Positions 20,318 to 30,385 are shown, counted from the stretch's first letter. The stretch is 30,692 bases of DNA from Mnemiopsis leidyi (GCA_000226015.1 JH153957.1:16090-46781); one strand, 5' to 3'. Numbers and translations are program-made. The notes: a model not told the origin generated them from the letters alone.

Positions 20318-20408
20318 GGACTGTCTGTTATCGGGACTCAGCTGTGTGAGCCGCAACTTGACAGACGGAGGCAGGTCAGCGGACCGGGTCTTCGTCTGAG
20401 ACCGGGAT

Positions 20409-20430
20409 ATGCTCCAAGTCCGAACAGAGA
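20409..20430 (+). CDS. NSUN7: NSUN7 candidate exon 1 (start)
   Basis: ATG followed by seven codons and one base, ending before GTAAGA, with an in-frame TGA 12 bases upstream of the ATG. The phase matches the exon at 21514. The position just after the CRE block supports it, but it is short and shows no homology. Confidence 0.35.
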
Positions 20431-23400
20431 GTAAGATATCCGCATGTTACCGCTAGTTGTTGGGGGGAGTTTGTAACCGCTTACTGGGCTGGTGGGGGTT
20501 TGTAACCGCTTACTGGGCTGGTGGGGGTTTGTAACCGCTTACTGGGCTGGTGGGAGTTTGTAACCGCTTACTGGGCTGGTGGGAGTTTGTAACCGCTTAC
20601 TGGGCTGGTGGGGGTTTGTAACAGCTTACTGGGCTGGTGGGGGTTTGTGATCTGAATGGGGTGCATGGTGGTTGTGGAGGTTGAGGGGTTTGTAGGGTTA
20701 CAACATGTTGGTTTAGTGAGATAAGGTTTTCGGAATAACGTTATTCAGCAAGGGGAATTCATAATTTATAAGGGAATAAGAAGAGTGGACTAATACACCA
20801 GCTATTTTACGTTTTGATCATAATTGTGTGCATGTTAGGCTAACGATTTTGAAAAAGTTGTGTCAGTGATCTGATTCTTTGATATTTGATGATAAAATGG
20901 TAAATCCGGAAATTCAACGCTCTTATCTAGGTTCTGATTCCATATTGAATGCTCTTTGCGTGATTTTTCAAATTCCAAACCATGGATTCAACAATCTGCA
21001 TGAATGTAACATCATGCACTTTGAGGGAAAACTTCTGACCTTCCTTAAGTTTATGTCATGTCTCCTTTGCTTCACCACTTTACCGCGCTTGCCGTTCAAC
21101 TTTAAACTAACTGCAGACAATGAAAGTATCTCCTCATCTCGAATTTAACAAGATTCTGTAAATATTCTATCAATTACCGAAGCAAGCAAGGCATTTTAAA
21201 ACTTTCAAATCGTTCAAATATCGGAAAAAGTGATTTTGGAAGTTTCTGAAAGTGCTTATGTGTTCTACAAATCGCTATTTTATCTGCAATGTAGCATGGT
21301 ACTAGTTAATATAGCTGAAATTATCAGAGGAATGAAGTCACGAATTAATTTATAGAAGTGAATTTATAGACAACCCAAATAGATTAAATGCTATTACCTT
21401 ATGTGTCCCTACATGTAAATAATTTCAAATATGTTAATGTCCCTACATTCCAATAATTACCAATATGTGAATGTTCCAACATTCCAATAATTTCAAATTA
21501 GTGAATGTTCCAGTAACCTGTGTATACGTCAGGCGGATAAGTGTAAGCAAGACGAAGATTTCTCCACCCTTCATACAAACTGCCAGTGGTATGATCTCCT
21601 CCAGCAGAGTTTCCTTCCAGGTAATAGTCTGAAACTTATGAGAACTTTAACAAAAATTATATACTTTTGCTTAGTTAAGTATTTTGAACTTATCGGGACC
21701 TTTAACTACTTGCACGACACTCTTAAATATTTCATAAAGCACTTTTTAAGATGAAAGTTCTCTTATCAGCAATCCAACTATAATAGTTCATACTGCTACA
21801 ATTTGTTGATGATGTAGCTTTGTAAAGTGTTTTCCCTCCAGGATCTTGTAACATGTGTGTTACACTGTCTCCAGCACTTGATGGGAAACCGCGGCAAAGT
21901 TCAAGCTCCAAACGACGATCTTAGTGTTAAGCAGATTTGTTACGAGATTGCTTTCAACGTCCTTAAATGTAAGTCATTAAATAACCTGAAATAGCGAAAT
22001 ATTTGATGGGAATGAGAGCTGTGTCGACTAGAAATAATAACCCAAGTTTTCTTAAGTAAGCTGTTGCCGTTCAGTTTTAGATCACTGCGACACCGGATAG
22101 ACAACTACATATATGCTTTCATGATAGACAATACAGGTGCATACTTACAATTTCAATGTCTCTACTAATTAAGGAAAATTAAACTTCACTTCAATGTCTC
22201 TACTGATAAAGAAAAGTATTACCTTACTCTCCCCTCTTCTCAGATCGTACAGTTATTGTTGACGTTCTCAACGAGTATATCAAACAATGTCTCTACTAAT
22301 TAAGTAAAGTCACACGAATAAAACAAAATTACAAGAATAAAACAAAACTCTCCTCTCAGATCGTACAGTTAATTAAGAAAATTGTTACTCTCCTCTCAGA
22401 TCGCACAGTTATTGTTGACGTTCTCAACGATTCTCACTTCTACGCGACGTTCCCGAAACTGCAAGAAGTTCACCAACTTGTTATCATCCTTACTTTTATA
22501 CAGTACATTATAGAGCAACCCCTCCCCAAGGATAACGTTTATCACAATGAGATCAGGTAGGAATAATATCAAGTTGGATTGTACAAGTATATTAAACAAT
22601 GATAAAGATAGAGAAAGATATTTTGGGACGGGGTCACAATTACTATCTTTTTTGAATGAAGTGGTAGCGATTAACCAATTTCCAATGTTTGGTTAGGACG
22701 AGCCAATCAATAAAAATACCGTTCTTCATTAGTTTAATGATAAGTGGGCAATTTGGTTATATGGTGATCGAAAATGGTGTTGAGGTATTAAGAAGAATTG
22801 TCCATGTCCAGGACATTGTCCACGATATTTTTAGATTCAAATCAGGAAGTTCCTCCGGGTATAATATCTCAATGAAGATTGGATCTAGAAATGGCTCATT
22901 AAATGTTTTGACCTTAATTCCGAAGAAATTTACAGATCTTATTATTTCACCTGGATCTGGATCCTTGCCCAGCCCAGTGCATTGTCTTAATTTGTAAATT
23001 GCCAATTTTCTGAAAATCACCATTCTTTGGGATAAAGAGGGACAATTGCAAAAAAACGTTGATCAATGGTTGAATAGTGTTTAGTTGCGTCAGCAACTGC
23101 AGAAAATACTCTCTTTAGATCGTGGTTCTTTGTACCTACCGGTGGACGTTCCCGCAAAAGCAGTAATCACGTGATTGACACGTCACATATTTCAGGACGA
23201 TTCTGCGAGCATTGTTTATCCACAAGATACACATAGACGCGTCCTTCGCCCGGTCCCGGATAAAGGTGGGAATATTTCGTTTTACAGGAGAACCTGACAC
23301 CAGAGTTACTGATACTGTACTTGTTAGACCTCGCGAAATTCACACGATTGTTGAGATTAAGTTTGGGCTGGATTAGCTTAGTAGTACAGAGCAGATTGGG

Positions 23401-26400
23401 GATGGATGCAGGAATTCTGTGGGGTTAGACTCTGGGGTCCACATCCCGTCACAGCCTGTCACCGATTTAGTAAATGGTTCCTAATTAATCAGCTGATTAT
23501 ATTGCATTGATTCAAACTTCAAATTAATCGAAATAATCCTTTGTTGCTATGGATTAAGATCAATAAGGTTGGCACAGACTACAGGCTTCCTTATCAAGAC
23601 AAAATCGCTTTGGTAAATAAGTAATTGAGTTTTTTTCCATGTGTTCAGCATAAGAGACCGGTGAGCGGCGGTTGGATTGACAATTCGAATTTATCTCACA
23701 AAACAAATCCTTGTGTTTCAGTTGAACGCAGCAACAGTCATACACCTGCTTCCGGAGGAGGACAGGGAGGAGTACGAGAAGAGTAATCAGAAAGACGAGA
23801 ACGCTCCACCCTACTACTCCAGAATCAACAGAGTAAAGGTTTGTTGAAACTTTTCATAACAGTAAGAGCTCAATCCAGCCTTTTAGCGTGATTAGAAATA
23901 GAACGTGAAGATTGAAAATTATTTGTTTGAAATGTCCTTTCTGATCACTTAATTTGTCAGCATGTACATATGTGTTAACATTGTACAAATCCTGAAATAC
24001 ATTCCAGTATACCAAAAACATCCCAACCCTTCTCTTTCCCTTTATGAAATTACTGTTAAAAGTCTATTTTAAATCACGACACGACCATTAACCTTGTACA
24101 TTTGATACACTTTATCTCGCAGAATTCATCAGATGACGTTATCGGTTCACTTCAACAACACTTCAAGTTCTACCCCACCACGCCAGATCATACTACATTA
24201 AACAAATCTCCTGGATTTTACAGGTACAAATATTTACATTTATATATTTATTGGATTTTCCCTTAATGCCCCGTAATATCCACTAAAGATATAGTCAACA
24301 TCTACCCGATTGAATTAACTTTCTTTTCCGGCAGGGATAGCGAATTTAAAGATCTCCTTGTATTTTCACATAGTCTGCGAGAAGAAGTGAGTTATGTTAT
24401 GTAAAACAACAATAACTTAAGATAGGGTCACGAAGATTTGATTTTGGTAACCTTCCTAATTTATTGCTATTTTGTCGATAAATTATACGTACACCATTCT
24501 ATTTCAATCTCTTCTCATCCTCTGCACTGTGCAGTGTGCAGTGTGCAGTCAATATTGTGCACTTAGCACTGTGCGACTGAGCATTTGTTTACAGCGAAAT
24601 TTTCTGAATGTAATTTTCTGAATGTAACTTACCGATTTTGTACCGTACTTAATATACTCTGATCACGATTTTGAGTTTTGACCTTTCTACATCGCTAATT
24701 GGATCTTCATGAAATTTCTAAATTTTAATTAACTTTTACAGTTAACGGGTTTGGCAATTGTGAAGGAATCTACTCTGGTTTTACAAGAACGAGTATTATC
24801 GTACGTTATTTCCTCTTTACAAGGTCTGATAATCAGAGGATACGACATTATACAGACTCATGCTGGATCAGGTTAACTATTTTCTGTTTTGTCTTGACTT
24901 CAATCCACTTGAATTGTCCTCGGTTGAATCCTAAAGATTTGAATTTCCTTATCATGTAATTTCCAATTGTTGTAGGTAAAACTTGAGGATTGTTATTATC
25001 CTCAATGACGTCATTACTAATGACTTGTTAACTTGGACCGTTTTCATGGGCGGTCTCTAAAACTTCAGGGGTAATTGCAAAATTCGCGCGAGTTCTATCA
25101 TTAAATTTTCCCAGGGATCTTAATTTCTTTAAGGTAGCACCAATTGACTTCAAATGTGGATTATGGATGTGAAATTTTTGTATTTGAATTTCGAGCTTTA
25201 AAAATTAGAATCTTAGTGATTCTTGATAAAGAAGGTTTAAACTTTCAATATAAGTAGTCATTACATAGTTAATCCAAGGCTTATCTACATTTTATTGCTC
25301 TAACAACAAACTAGTTGCCTAACTTTTTATATATACGAGTTTGGCTGTTTTTTGAAGTTAGGCTTTATATATAAAGCCTAACTTTAGATATATCTAAAAT
25401 TATAATCTTGCAGGTTCACTGTCATCCTATCTAGCGTCAGTTGTGGACGGTAACAAAGTGAAACTGCGGGTGTGCGGCTGCAATCCTGGTGACATCCCGC
25501 ACTTACAGAGAAACGTTAACCGGCAAGGAATAAGAAGTAAGTTAACCGTTAACCGGCAAGGAATAACAAGTAAGTTAACCGTTATCCTGCAAGGAATCAG
25601 TAGTGAGTTAACCGTTAACCGGCAAGGAATAAGAAGTAAGTTAACCGTTAACCTGCAAGGAATAAGAAGTAAGTTAACCGTTAACCTGCAAGGAATCAGT
25701 AGTGAGTTAACCGTTAACCGGCGGGGGATCAGAACTAAGCTATCTACTTATCTATGGAATGTATCGGATCTCACTTTAGCATTTCGTTTACACATCCTCA
25801 AAAGTAACAAGTTCTGTAGTGCATATTTACAAATTTTGTGATAAAAAACACATGCCTGTTGTAAAACTTCTCTTACAAATTTCCCTAAGTTTCTTTTAAA
25901 GTTGTTGCTGAAACGCTGCATGAAAGATCACGCCAGCACTCGTCCATTAGTAATTTTTGGACGCACGTTCAAAGTTCAGGTCCACCTTGCACTTCATGCC
26001 CTGTACCAGGAGCCTGTAACGGAGTGCACACCACACATTTCAGTATGTTGAGATACGTTACCATGGCAGCACGTGTCACGTGAGTCTAATCAATCACACT
26101 CACACACGTTTAAAGTATAAGTAGAAACCTCATGACACTGCCAGGATTTAGTGTTGTACAGTTTAATTACATTCTAGTAGAGGAGAGAGTAAGGTGGGGA
26201 TGCACGGTTCAGAAATTTCTGTACAACTTTATATAGATTTATATACTAAGAATTCTCACCTTATTTCACCGAGCTGTGATGTGGTTTAATCGTTTGAAAT
26301 GTAAACATAAAGTGAAGACTGTCATGTGGAACCCTACTAATGGCATTACACAAATCCAGACTCAAGTAGGTATTCATGATGACTTCCCCACCCAGCGAGA

Positions 26401-29400
26401 ATCTGTAAAGCTCTTCACGCTCTTTGATTTTTCCACCAAATAGGATATAGGACAATTAACTAAATGATGATTTAAACTTGATTTCAGACACAGAGTTGTT
26501 ATCGGTGCCGTTTCTGAACTACCAAATACCGGAGAAGCCGGCAGTACAAGCTATAGTGTGTACTCCTCCTAATACAATGTCTGCTATCCGGGAACCTTTC
26601 AGATATGCTCTATACGAAGGAGGTAGGTTTCACATGTTCAGTCGTTAATTATCTAATTGTTGTTCAAATCATAATCATAATATTGGATTGAATTAATAAT
26701 TTCTATTTTAAGGAAGACCGGTGTATTGTTGAGGGAAAAGTTTGTCTAACATGACGTGTTCTAACTTTAAAGAGATTTTCTTTGTGGTATTGGTTAGGTT
26801 TTAGATGCACTGTAGTACGCAGGCTGCAGACAAATTGCAGAGACTATGTTTAGTTGGGTTGTCACTCTATCACTCTATCACCGTTTGTTTTGTCTGTGTT
26901 ATTGTCTGTGTTATTGAGTGAAGCAGGCAGACAAAACGGACATGAAGACATGACAGCAGCACCAGGAACCGCCCTTTTCTCTTTTTCTTTCTCCAGTTTT
27001 TTACACTCCGCCCAAAGAAGATACGATGTAAGGTACTTTCAGACTCAAGTAGACATGACGGCTACTCCCCAAGTTTAATCAACTCTAACTACACCGAAAT
27101 AATATGTGGAATGCGTGTGGAATGTGTGTACCATGCTTGTCTGTTCTATTAAATGCCACTAGAGCTGTCTCCATAGATCTGGTGTATTCTCAACACGTGA
27201 AATTATGTGCCATCTGTGACATGTAACATGTCTATTACACAGCCTGCTAAACATGTATACCAGCATGTATAAATCGGTGAAGGTTGAAATCTATCGATGG
27301 TATGAGGCGAAGTTTTGGGAAGATCAATATTGTTATTCCTGCTATAGCAATCAAAGAATTTCTGAAATTTACTTATCACAAAGGCTGCTACCTCTTTTGT
27401 TGAGGAGAAAATCTCCCTAAATCGTACAAATTATCTCCAAGGACAACCAATAATTAATTACACTTACCTGGTTCAAAGTCAGGGAGAAAATCTGTCTTCA
27501 TGGTTGTGCTGATTGAAGCGATAATTGTAAATTCTTCGTCGCTACGCGACCAAATAATTTGATATTCAAATTTACACGCTCAATATTTCAAATGTCAGGA
27601 AAAATTCCACAAACACACGTGACACGATATGGCCGTGTTTTGTTTGTTTCAGGGTAATTCTATCCGGCCAAGTTCATTGAAATCATTTGTGAATTTTGTT
27701 TTGAGGAATTATGATATTATTTGTATGCCTATTGGTAGATATTTAGGTTTCTTCCCGTTGTCCGTTCCTTCAATTAAATTGAGACAAATATTCCAACTCT
27801 ATGACTATTCACTATTGGTATGTGGGCCAAGTAGAAAAAATGTTTGAACGAATATGGACACTTACATGATTCAGGATATAGCCGCACGGAAACGTGATTC
27901 GAGGACAACTAAAGATTATCTTTAGCATGCATAGTGGGACAGAAAAATTAGAATATTGTAATGATGTGTTGTCTATGTTTCAAATTGAGGTTTTCAAAGT
28001 TATGTCCTGCGACAAAACGTGGTCGGTCGATGGGGAATCTGTGCGATGTATGATATGAATATTATCTGAGTATTAAACACGAACGTATGATTTCTACTTT
28101 GATAAAAACGGCGAACTTTCCACATTTGCAGGGTCACTGACAGTATTAAATTTCAGATTACAGCGTGGCCGGGGAAAAAGTCAACAAAAATCAGACATCA
28201 TTAAGACAATATGTCGTACATCAGACAAAAACTCTGAGACAGGCACTTTCGTGTAAGTGGTTACATATTCTGGCTATCATAATCGTTCCGCGCTCAGTTA
28301 TTTTTACGAATAAACAACGTTTTTTAGCATTTACCATGACAGAAAGAAGCCGCGCAGCACTTCACAGCGCAGCACTTAAACTTAACTTGATATGTGTGAT
28401 TTGGCACCAATATATTGCAATAAGCTCTACTACTAAGTCTATATTTTTCGGGAATTTTAATCGGTTTGACTGAAGCCTACATTTCAGATCCAAGAGTTAC
28501 GACCGTAATTTACTTCACTTTGTCGTCAAACTTTCAAGAGAATGAGGGCGTTGTGAGAAATTGCCTCGAGGAATTCAACGAAAAATGCGAAAATCCAGCC
28601 CACAGGTAACTTTTGAAGCGTCACATTTCTTGTTTGACTTTTGAAAATTAAATGCTTAAAACAGCGAGTTCATGTTGTTTATTTGACAAATTTGTCTTTC
28701 AGATTCAATCCAATACCGGTATTGCCATCCATTCGACATCAGATGATCAACGACCCAACAGCCGATAAGCCTTCGCCTAAAGAATTCTACAAGTTTATAG
28801 AACCAGATGCGGGTTATGCAGGCGGTTTTCTGACAGTGCTTTATCGAAAGGTTTGTTTCATAAAAAACATAGGTTACTGTTGACAATAATTGATGTAAAT
28901 AGGTTTTAAATCAAGTACAATTATAACCTGAATACGTATAGTAGAACTGTACAGTGTACATAAACATTAATCTTTCAGATGCCTGAAGACCCGAAGCCAC
29001 CCCAACCAGAAGACTCTGTTTCAACCACCTCTATCAGAGGAACTAATCCCAACATAGTACTCAACTCGAGGGAATCAATCTCACAAACGTCTCTTCAAAC
29101 GTCGAACATCAAGAGAAAGAAAAAGGGACACGCTAAAGTAATTTCGATGGGTTTAAGCGATGATTCACCGGTATTTTTAGGGGGAGATCTCAGCAAACTG
29201 GCCCTTGTTGAAAAGCAGCCCTCGATTCAGACATTTAAAAAAGAATTTATTCAGAGTTATGAGATGATAATGGGTCCTGGAAGTCGAGCTAAAATGACGA
29301 AGATGAAACACGTGAAACCAAAGAAAGAGCCCGAGCCCATCCTCCCAAAAGTCAGCAAAGTTATTACCAAGGCTATGGAAAGTAGAAAAAGGGAGAAATT

Positions 29401-29455
29401 CAAACCCACTCCGATTCACAAACAAATAATCGAGCATCCTCACCCCTTCAAATAA
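20409..29455 (+). CDS. NSUN7: NSUN7-like member of the NOL1/NOP2/Sun RNA m5C methyltransferase family (15 exons)
   Basis: Exons 20409-20430 and 21514-21620 (tentative) plus 13 well-supported exons from 21842 to 29455 join in phase to about 659 residues; human NSUN7 has 718. Similarity to remembered human NSUN7 runs through the protein: ICYEIAFNVLKYR against LSYELAFSALKYQ, LPEE-region and FSHSLREE against FPSHLKND, and GGFLTVLYRK against GCFLSILTRE. NSUN proteins transfer methyl groups from SAM to RNA cytosines using two cysteines; NSUN7 is linked to sperm motility in mouse and to enhancer RNA. Here the SAM-loop region is degenerate (HAGSGSL), the PRCSG motif reads PPNTM and the CTCS motif reads FTLS, so both catalytic cysteines appear lost: probably an RNA-binding or scaffold pseudoenzyme. 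The C-terminal 158 residues are lysine-rich and likely disordered. CRE sites lie upstream. The distant ends of the model are the least certain. Confidence 0.9.
20461..20650. repeat. 29-bp minisatellite, six copies
   Basis: The unit TTTGTAACCGCTTACTGGGC plus TGGTGGGGG repeats at exactly 29 bp (GTAACC at 20473, 20502, 20531, 20560, 20589, 20618) and decays at 20647. It is G-rich on this strand and lies in the putative first intron of NSUN7. Confidence 0.95.
20651..21400 (+). other. NSUN7 putative intron 1, remainder
   Basis: Non-coding. An 89-codon plus frame at 20879 opens on TTG rather than ATG and shows no motif. Nothing else is seen. Confidence 0.45.
21401..21513. repeat. Roughly 38-bp tandem repeat ending in a splice acceptor
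   Basis: Three diverged copies contain AATGTYCCTACATTCCAATAAT or close variants, followed by CAAATATGTGAATG or close variants. In the last copy GAATGTTCCAG supplies the acceptor of the candidate second NSUN7 exon. Confidence 0.7.
21514..21620 (+). CDS. NSUN7: NSUN7 candidate exon 2
   Basis: Opens after GTTCCAG and ends before GTAATA, phase 1 in and phase 0 out. It encodes TCVYVRRISVSKTKISPPF. Another frame is open here, but only this one meets the next exon in phase. An ATG at 21471 in the repeat is an alternative start. The acceptor has a weak pyrimidine tract. Confidence 0.4.
21842..21968 (+). CDS. NSUN7: NSUN7 exon 3
   Basis: Between TTCCCTCCAG and GTAAGT. Encodes VLHCLQHLMGNRGKVQ and ends with ICYEIAFNVLK, matching the conserved start of NSUN7. 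Confidence 0.9.
22231..22399 (+). repeat. Two partial copies of the next exon's 5' end
   Basis: The acceptor and first 31 bases of the exon at 22400 are copied at 22244-22274, and the acceptor plus the first ten bases again at 22360-22369, with one base difference near the start. The word CAATGTCTCTACTAATTAAG also recurs. The first copy is followed by GTATAT and could act as a 31-nt decoy exon. Confidence 0.85.
22400..22556 (+). CDS. NSUN7: NSUN7 exon 4
   Basis: Between CCTCTCAG and GTAGGA, phase 1 in and phase 2 out. Encodes RTVIVDVLNDSHFYATFPKL and HQLVIILTFIQYIIE, matching the LIIVMLYDFQ region of human NSUN7. Confidence 0.92.
23196..23265 (+). CDS. NSUN7: NSUN7 exon 5
   Basis: Between ATATTTCAG and GTGGGA, phase 2 in and 0 out. 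Encodes LRALFIHKIHIDASFARSRI, matching SFKIKLAAALARCRIK in human NSUN7. Confidence 0.92.
23722..23838 (+). CDS. NSUN7: NSUN7 exon 6
   Basis: Between GTGTTTCAG and GTTTGT, phase 0 in and out. Encodes LNAATVIHLLPEEDREEY and PPYYSRINRVK, matching ALSIYHILPE and LYAWINTCK. Confidence 0.93.
24123..24223 (+). CDS. NSUN7: NSUN7 exon 7
   Basis: Between TATCTCGCAG and GTACAA, phase 0 in and 2 out. Encodes SLQQHFKFYPTTPDHTTLN and ends SPGFY. Confidence 0.88.
24335..24386 (+). CDS. NSUN7: NSUN7 exon 8 (52 nt)
   Basis: Between TTTCCGGCAG and GTGAGT, phase 2 in and 0 out. Encodes DSEFKDLLVFSHSLREE, matching CYDVLIFPSHLKND. Confidence 0.9.
24742..24871 (+). CDS. NSUN7: NSUN7 exon 9, SAM-binding region start
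   Basis: Between CTTTTACAG and GTTAAC, phase 0 in and 1 out. Encodes LAIVKESTLVLQERVLS and ends DIIQTHAGSG, the place of motif I (SAM-binding loop) in active family members, here degenerate. Confidence 0.9.
25355..25398. repeat. Two adjoining perfect palindromes before a splice acceptor
   Basis: A 30-bp perfect palindrome (25355-25384) built of AAGTTAGGCTTTATA and its complement is followed, overlapping by two bases, by a 16-bp one (TTTAGATATATCTAAA, 25383-25398). The acceptor AG is at 25412-25413, so the pre-mRNA hairpins lie where the branch point is expected. Confidence 0.9.
25414..25536 (+). CDS. NSUN7: NSUN7 exon 10
   Basis: Between ATCTTGCAG and GTAAGT, phase 1 in and out. Encodes LSSYLASVVDGNKVKLRVCG and NPGDIPHLQRNVNRQGI. 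The first of six repeated donors (25537) was chosen because it gives the spacing seen in human NSUN7. Confidence 0.88.
25504..25740 (+). repeat. 33-bp tandem repeat carrying six 5' splice sites
   Basis: Seven copies of a 33-bp unit (TTAACCGGCAAGGAATAAGA plus AGTAAGTTAACCG) cover the exon end and intron start. Donor GT lies at 25537, 25570, 25603, 25636, 25669 and 25702; the seventh copy reads CT. The unit is 11 codons with no stop in the exon frame, so every donor leaves the same phase. Read through, it encodes VNRQGIRSKLT repeats to a stop at 25841. Confidence 0.95.
26488..26622 (+). CDS. NSUN7: NSUN7 exon 11, place of motif IV
   Basis: Between GATTTCAG and GTAGGT, phase 1 in and out. Encodes LLSVPFLNYQIPEKPAV and IVCTPPNTMSAIREP. 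PPNTM stands where human NSUN7 has PRCSG, so the motif IV cysteine is replaced by Asn. Confidence 0.9.
26623..28156 (+). other. NSUN7 large intron (1.5 kb)
   Basis: Non-coding. Short open frames (26854-27078, 27629-27847) show no motif; the first opens on TTG. No repeats of note. Confidence 0.6.
28157..28252 (+). CDS. NSUN7: NSUN7 exon 12
   Basis: Between AATTTCAG and GTAAGT, phase 1 in and out. Encodes YSVAGEKVNKNQTSLRQYVV and HQTKTLRQAL, matching the QQQYEQLTHAMKF helix of human NSUN7. Confidence 0.88.
28488..28605 (+). CDS. NSUN7: NSUN7 exon 13, place of motif VI
   Basis: Between CATTTCAG and GTAACT, phase 1 in and 2 out. Encodes TTVIYFTLSSNFQENEGVV, aligned to AVVYCTCSVFPEENEAVV. The catalytic cysteine of CTCS is Leu here. 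Confidence 0.92.
28703..28850 (+). CDS. NSUN7: NSUN7 exon 14
   Basis: Between GTCTTTCAG and GTTTGT, phase 2 in and 0 out. Encodes FNPIPVLPSIRHQ and EPDAGYAGGFLTVLYRK, the last strand of the methyltransferase fold. Confidence 0.92.
28979..29455 (+). CDS. NSUN7: NSUN7 exon 15, terminal
   Basis: Follows ATCTTTCAG, ends with TAA, 158 residues. It begins MPEDPKPPQPEDS, then a Ser/Thr-rich part, KRKKKGH and lysine-rich stretches. Likely disordered and nucleic-acid binding or nuclear-localising; the human protein has a similarly basic tail (KREKKKKKSK). Its first codon is ATG but it is an internal codon. Confidence 0.9.
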   Translation: MPEDPKPPQPEDSVSTTSIRGTNPNIVLNSRESISQTSLQTSNIKRKKKGHAKVISMGLSDDSPVFLGGDLSKLALVEKQPSIQTFKKEFIQSYEMIMGPGSRAKMTKMKHVKPKKEPEPILPKVSKVITKAMESRKREKFKPTPIHKQIIEHPHPFK

Positions 29456-30385
29456 GAATTTTCTGTCGGCCGTCACAGCATTGTAGACTCAACTTCGGAT
29501 TAGAGACCGATGTTGAGCATTGATTGAAGTTTGTGTCAGTGTATTTAATATTTGTAAACGGACTGATTGAGAGTCGATCTTAAAACGATTTTCCTATGCC
29601 TTTGTGGCACTTTGGTTTCTAATGAGGGTTCATACGTTGTAAATACAGTCTTACATATGAAAGTTTTCTAAAAACAGCATGTTACTTGTCCTCCAACTGT
29701 CTGAACCACAAGCGTAATACACTCGTGCTGTTCTAATAACTTAATGAAATGATCACGGGATAGCAACACAAGATTTGTTATGAAGATTTAGCAAAAGGTC
29801 TAGGTAGAAATAACCTTGTTGCCATGACAATGGTGCCAAATATGGTCATTGCGCGCGCTTGAACGAAGACCTATTGAGTTGATTGTACTGGCGCCTTACA
29901 AAAAGTCATAAGAGTTTGCCACAGACGACGTATGCTTATCTACCGAGCTTCAATGATATTGCTTTATTGCGATTAAGTTTGATATTTGACAATTGAAATT
30001 AGTAATGTTAGGCAAATCACAATCACGTATATTTACAAGTACAAAAGTTTTTACAAAAATAAATTGAGTCAAATAATCATGGGTTTTGGTCTCATGGGGT
30101 TTAGATAATTTACTGGGGAATTTATGGAAATTTACTCAGATTTGTGAGTTAAGTCATGACGTTCTCCAGTTGAAACTACAGTTAAACAAATGCTAATTTC
30201 TTCAGAAAAAATCCCGTTACTAATATTAAGTACATCGCCTTACAAATAAGTGGCCACAATCTGAACAAAAAATATAAACATCCATTACACAATCTATAAT
30301 TCCACTTTTTAATAAAGCACACGCAGCGCTTAAACAACAGAGAATTCATCAGGAATATTAAAACAAGTATATTAAGTGTGTACAG
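29456..30385. other. NSUN7 3'UTR and spacer
   Basis: No gene. AATAAA at 30058-30063 is the likely end of NSUN7; another AATAAA is at 30311-30316. Confidence 0.6.
30058..30063 (+). terminator. Polyadenylation signal of NSUN7
   Basis: AATAAA about 600 bases after the NSUN7 stop. Confidence 0.55.

Noticed and set aside
20461-20650. CRISPR-like array
   Set aside because: Units are contiguous 29-bp repeats without unique spacers, in eukaryotic DNA.
22689-23023. Overlapping frames on both strands in an NSUN7 intron
   Set aside because: Both lie in an intron between well-supported exons and show no domain.
25443-25841. 132-codon frame with VNRQGIRSKLT repeats as a separate gene
   Set aside because: It is the NSUN7 exon reading into its intron; the first codons belong to the exon and the rest is the splice-site repeat.
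28641-28886. Plus and minus frames around NSUN7 exon 14
   Set aside because: The plus frame is the exon read into its introns; the minus frame is its shadow.
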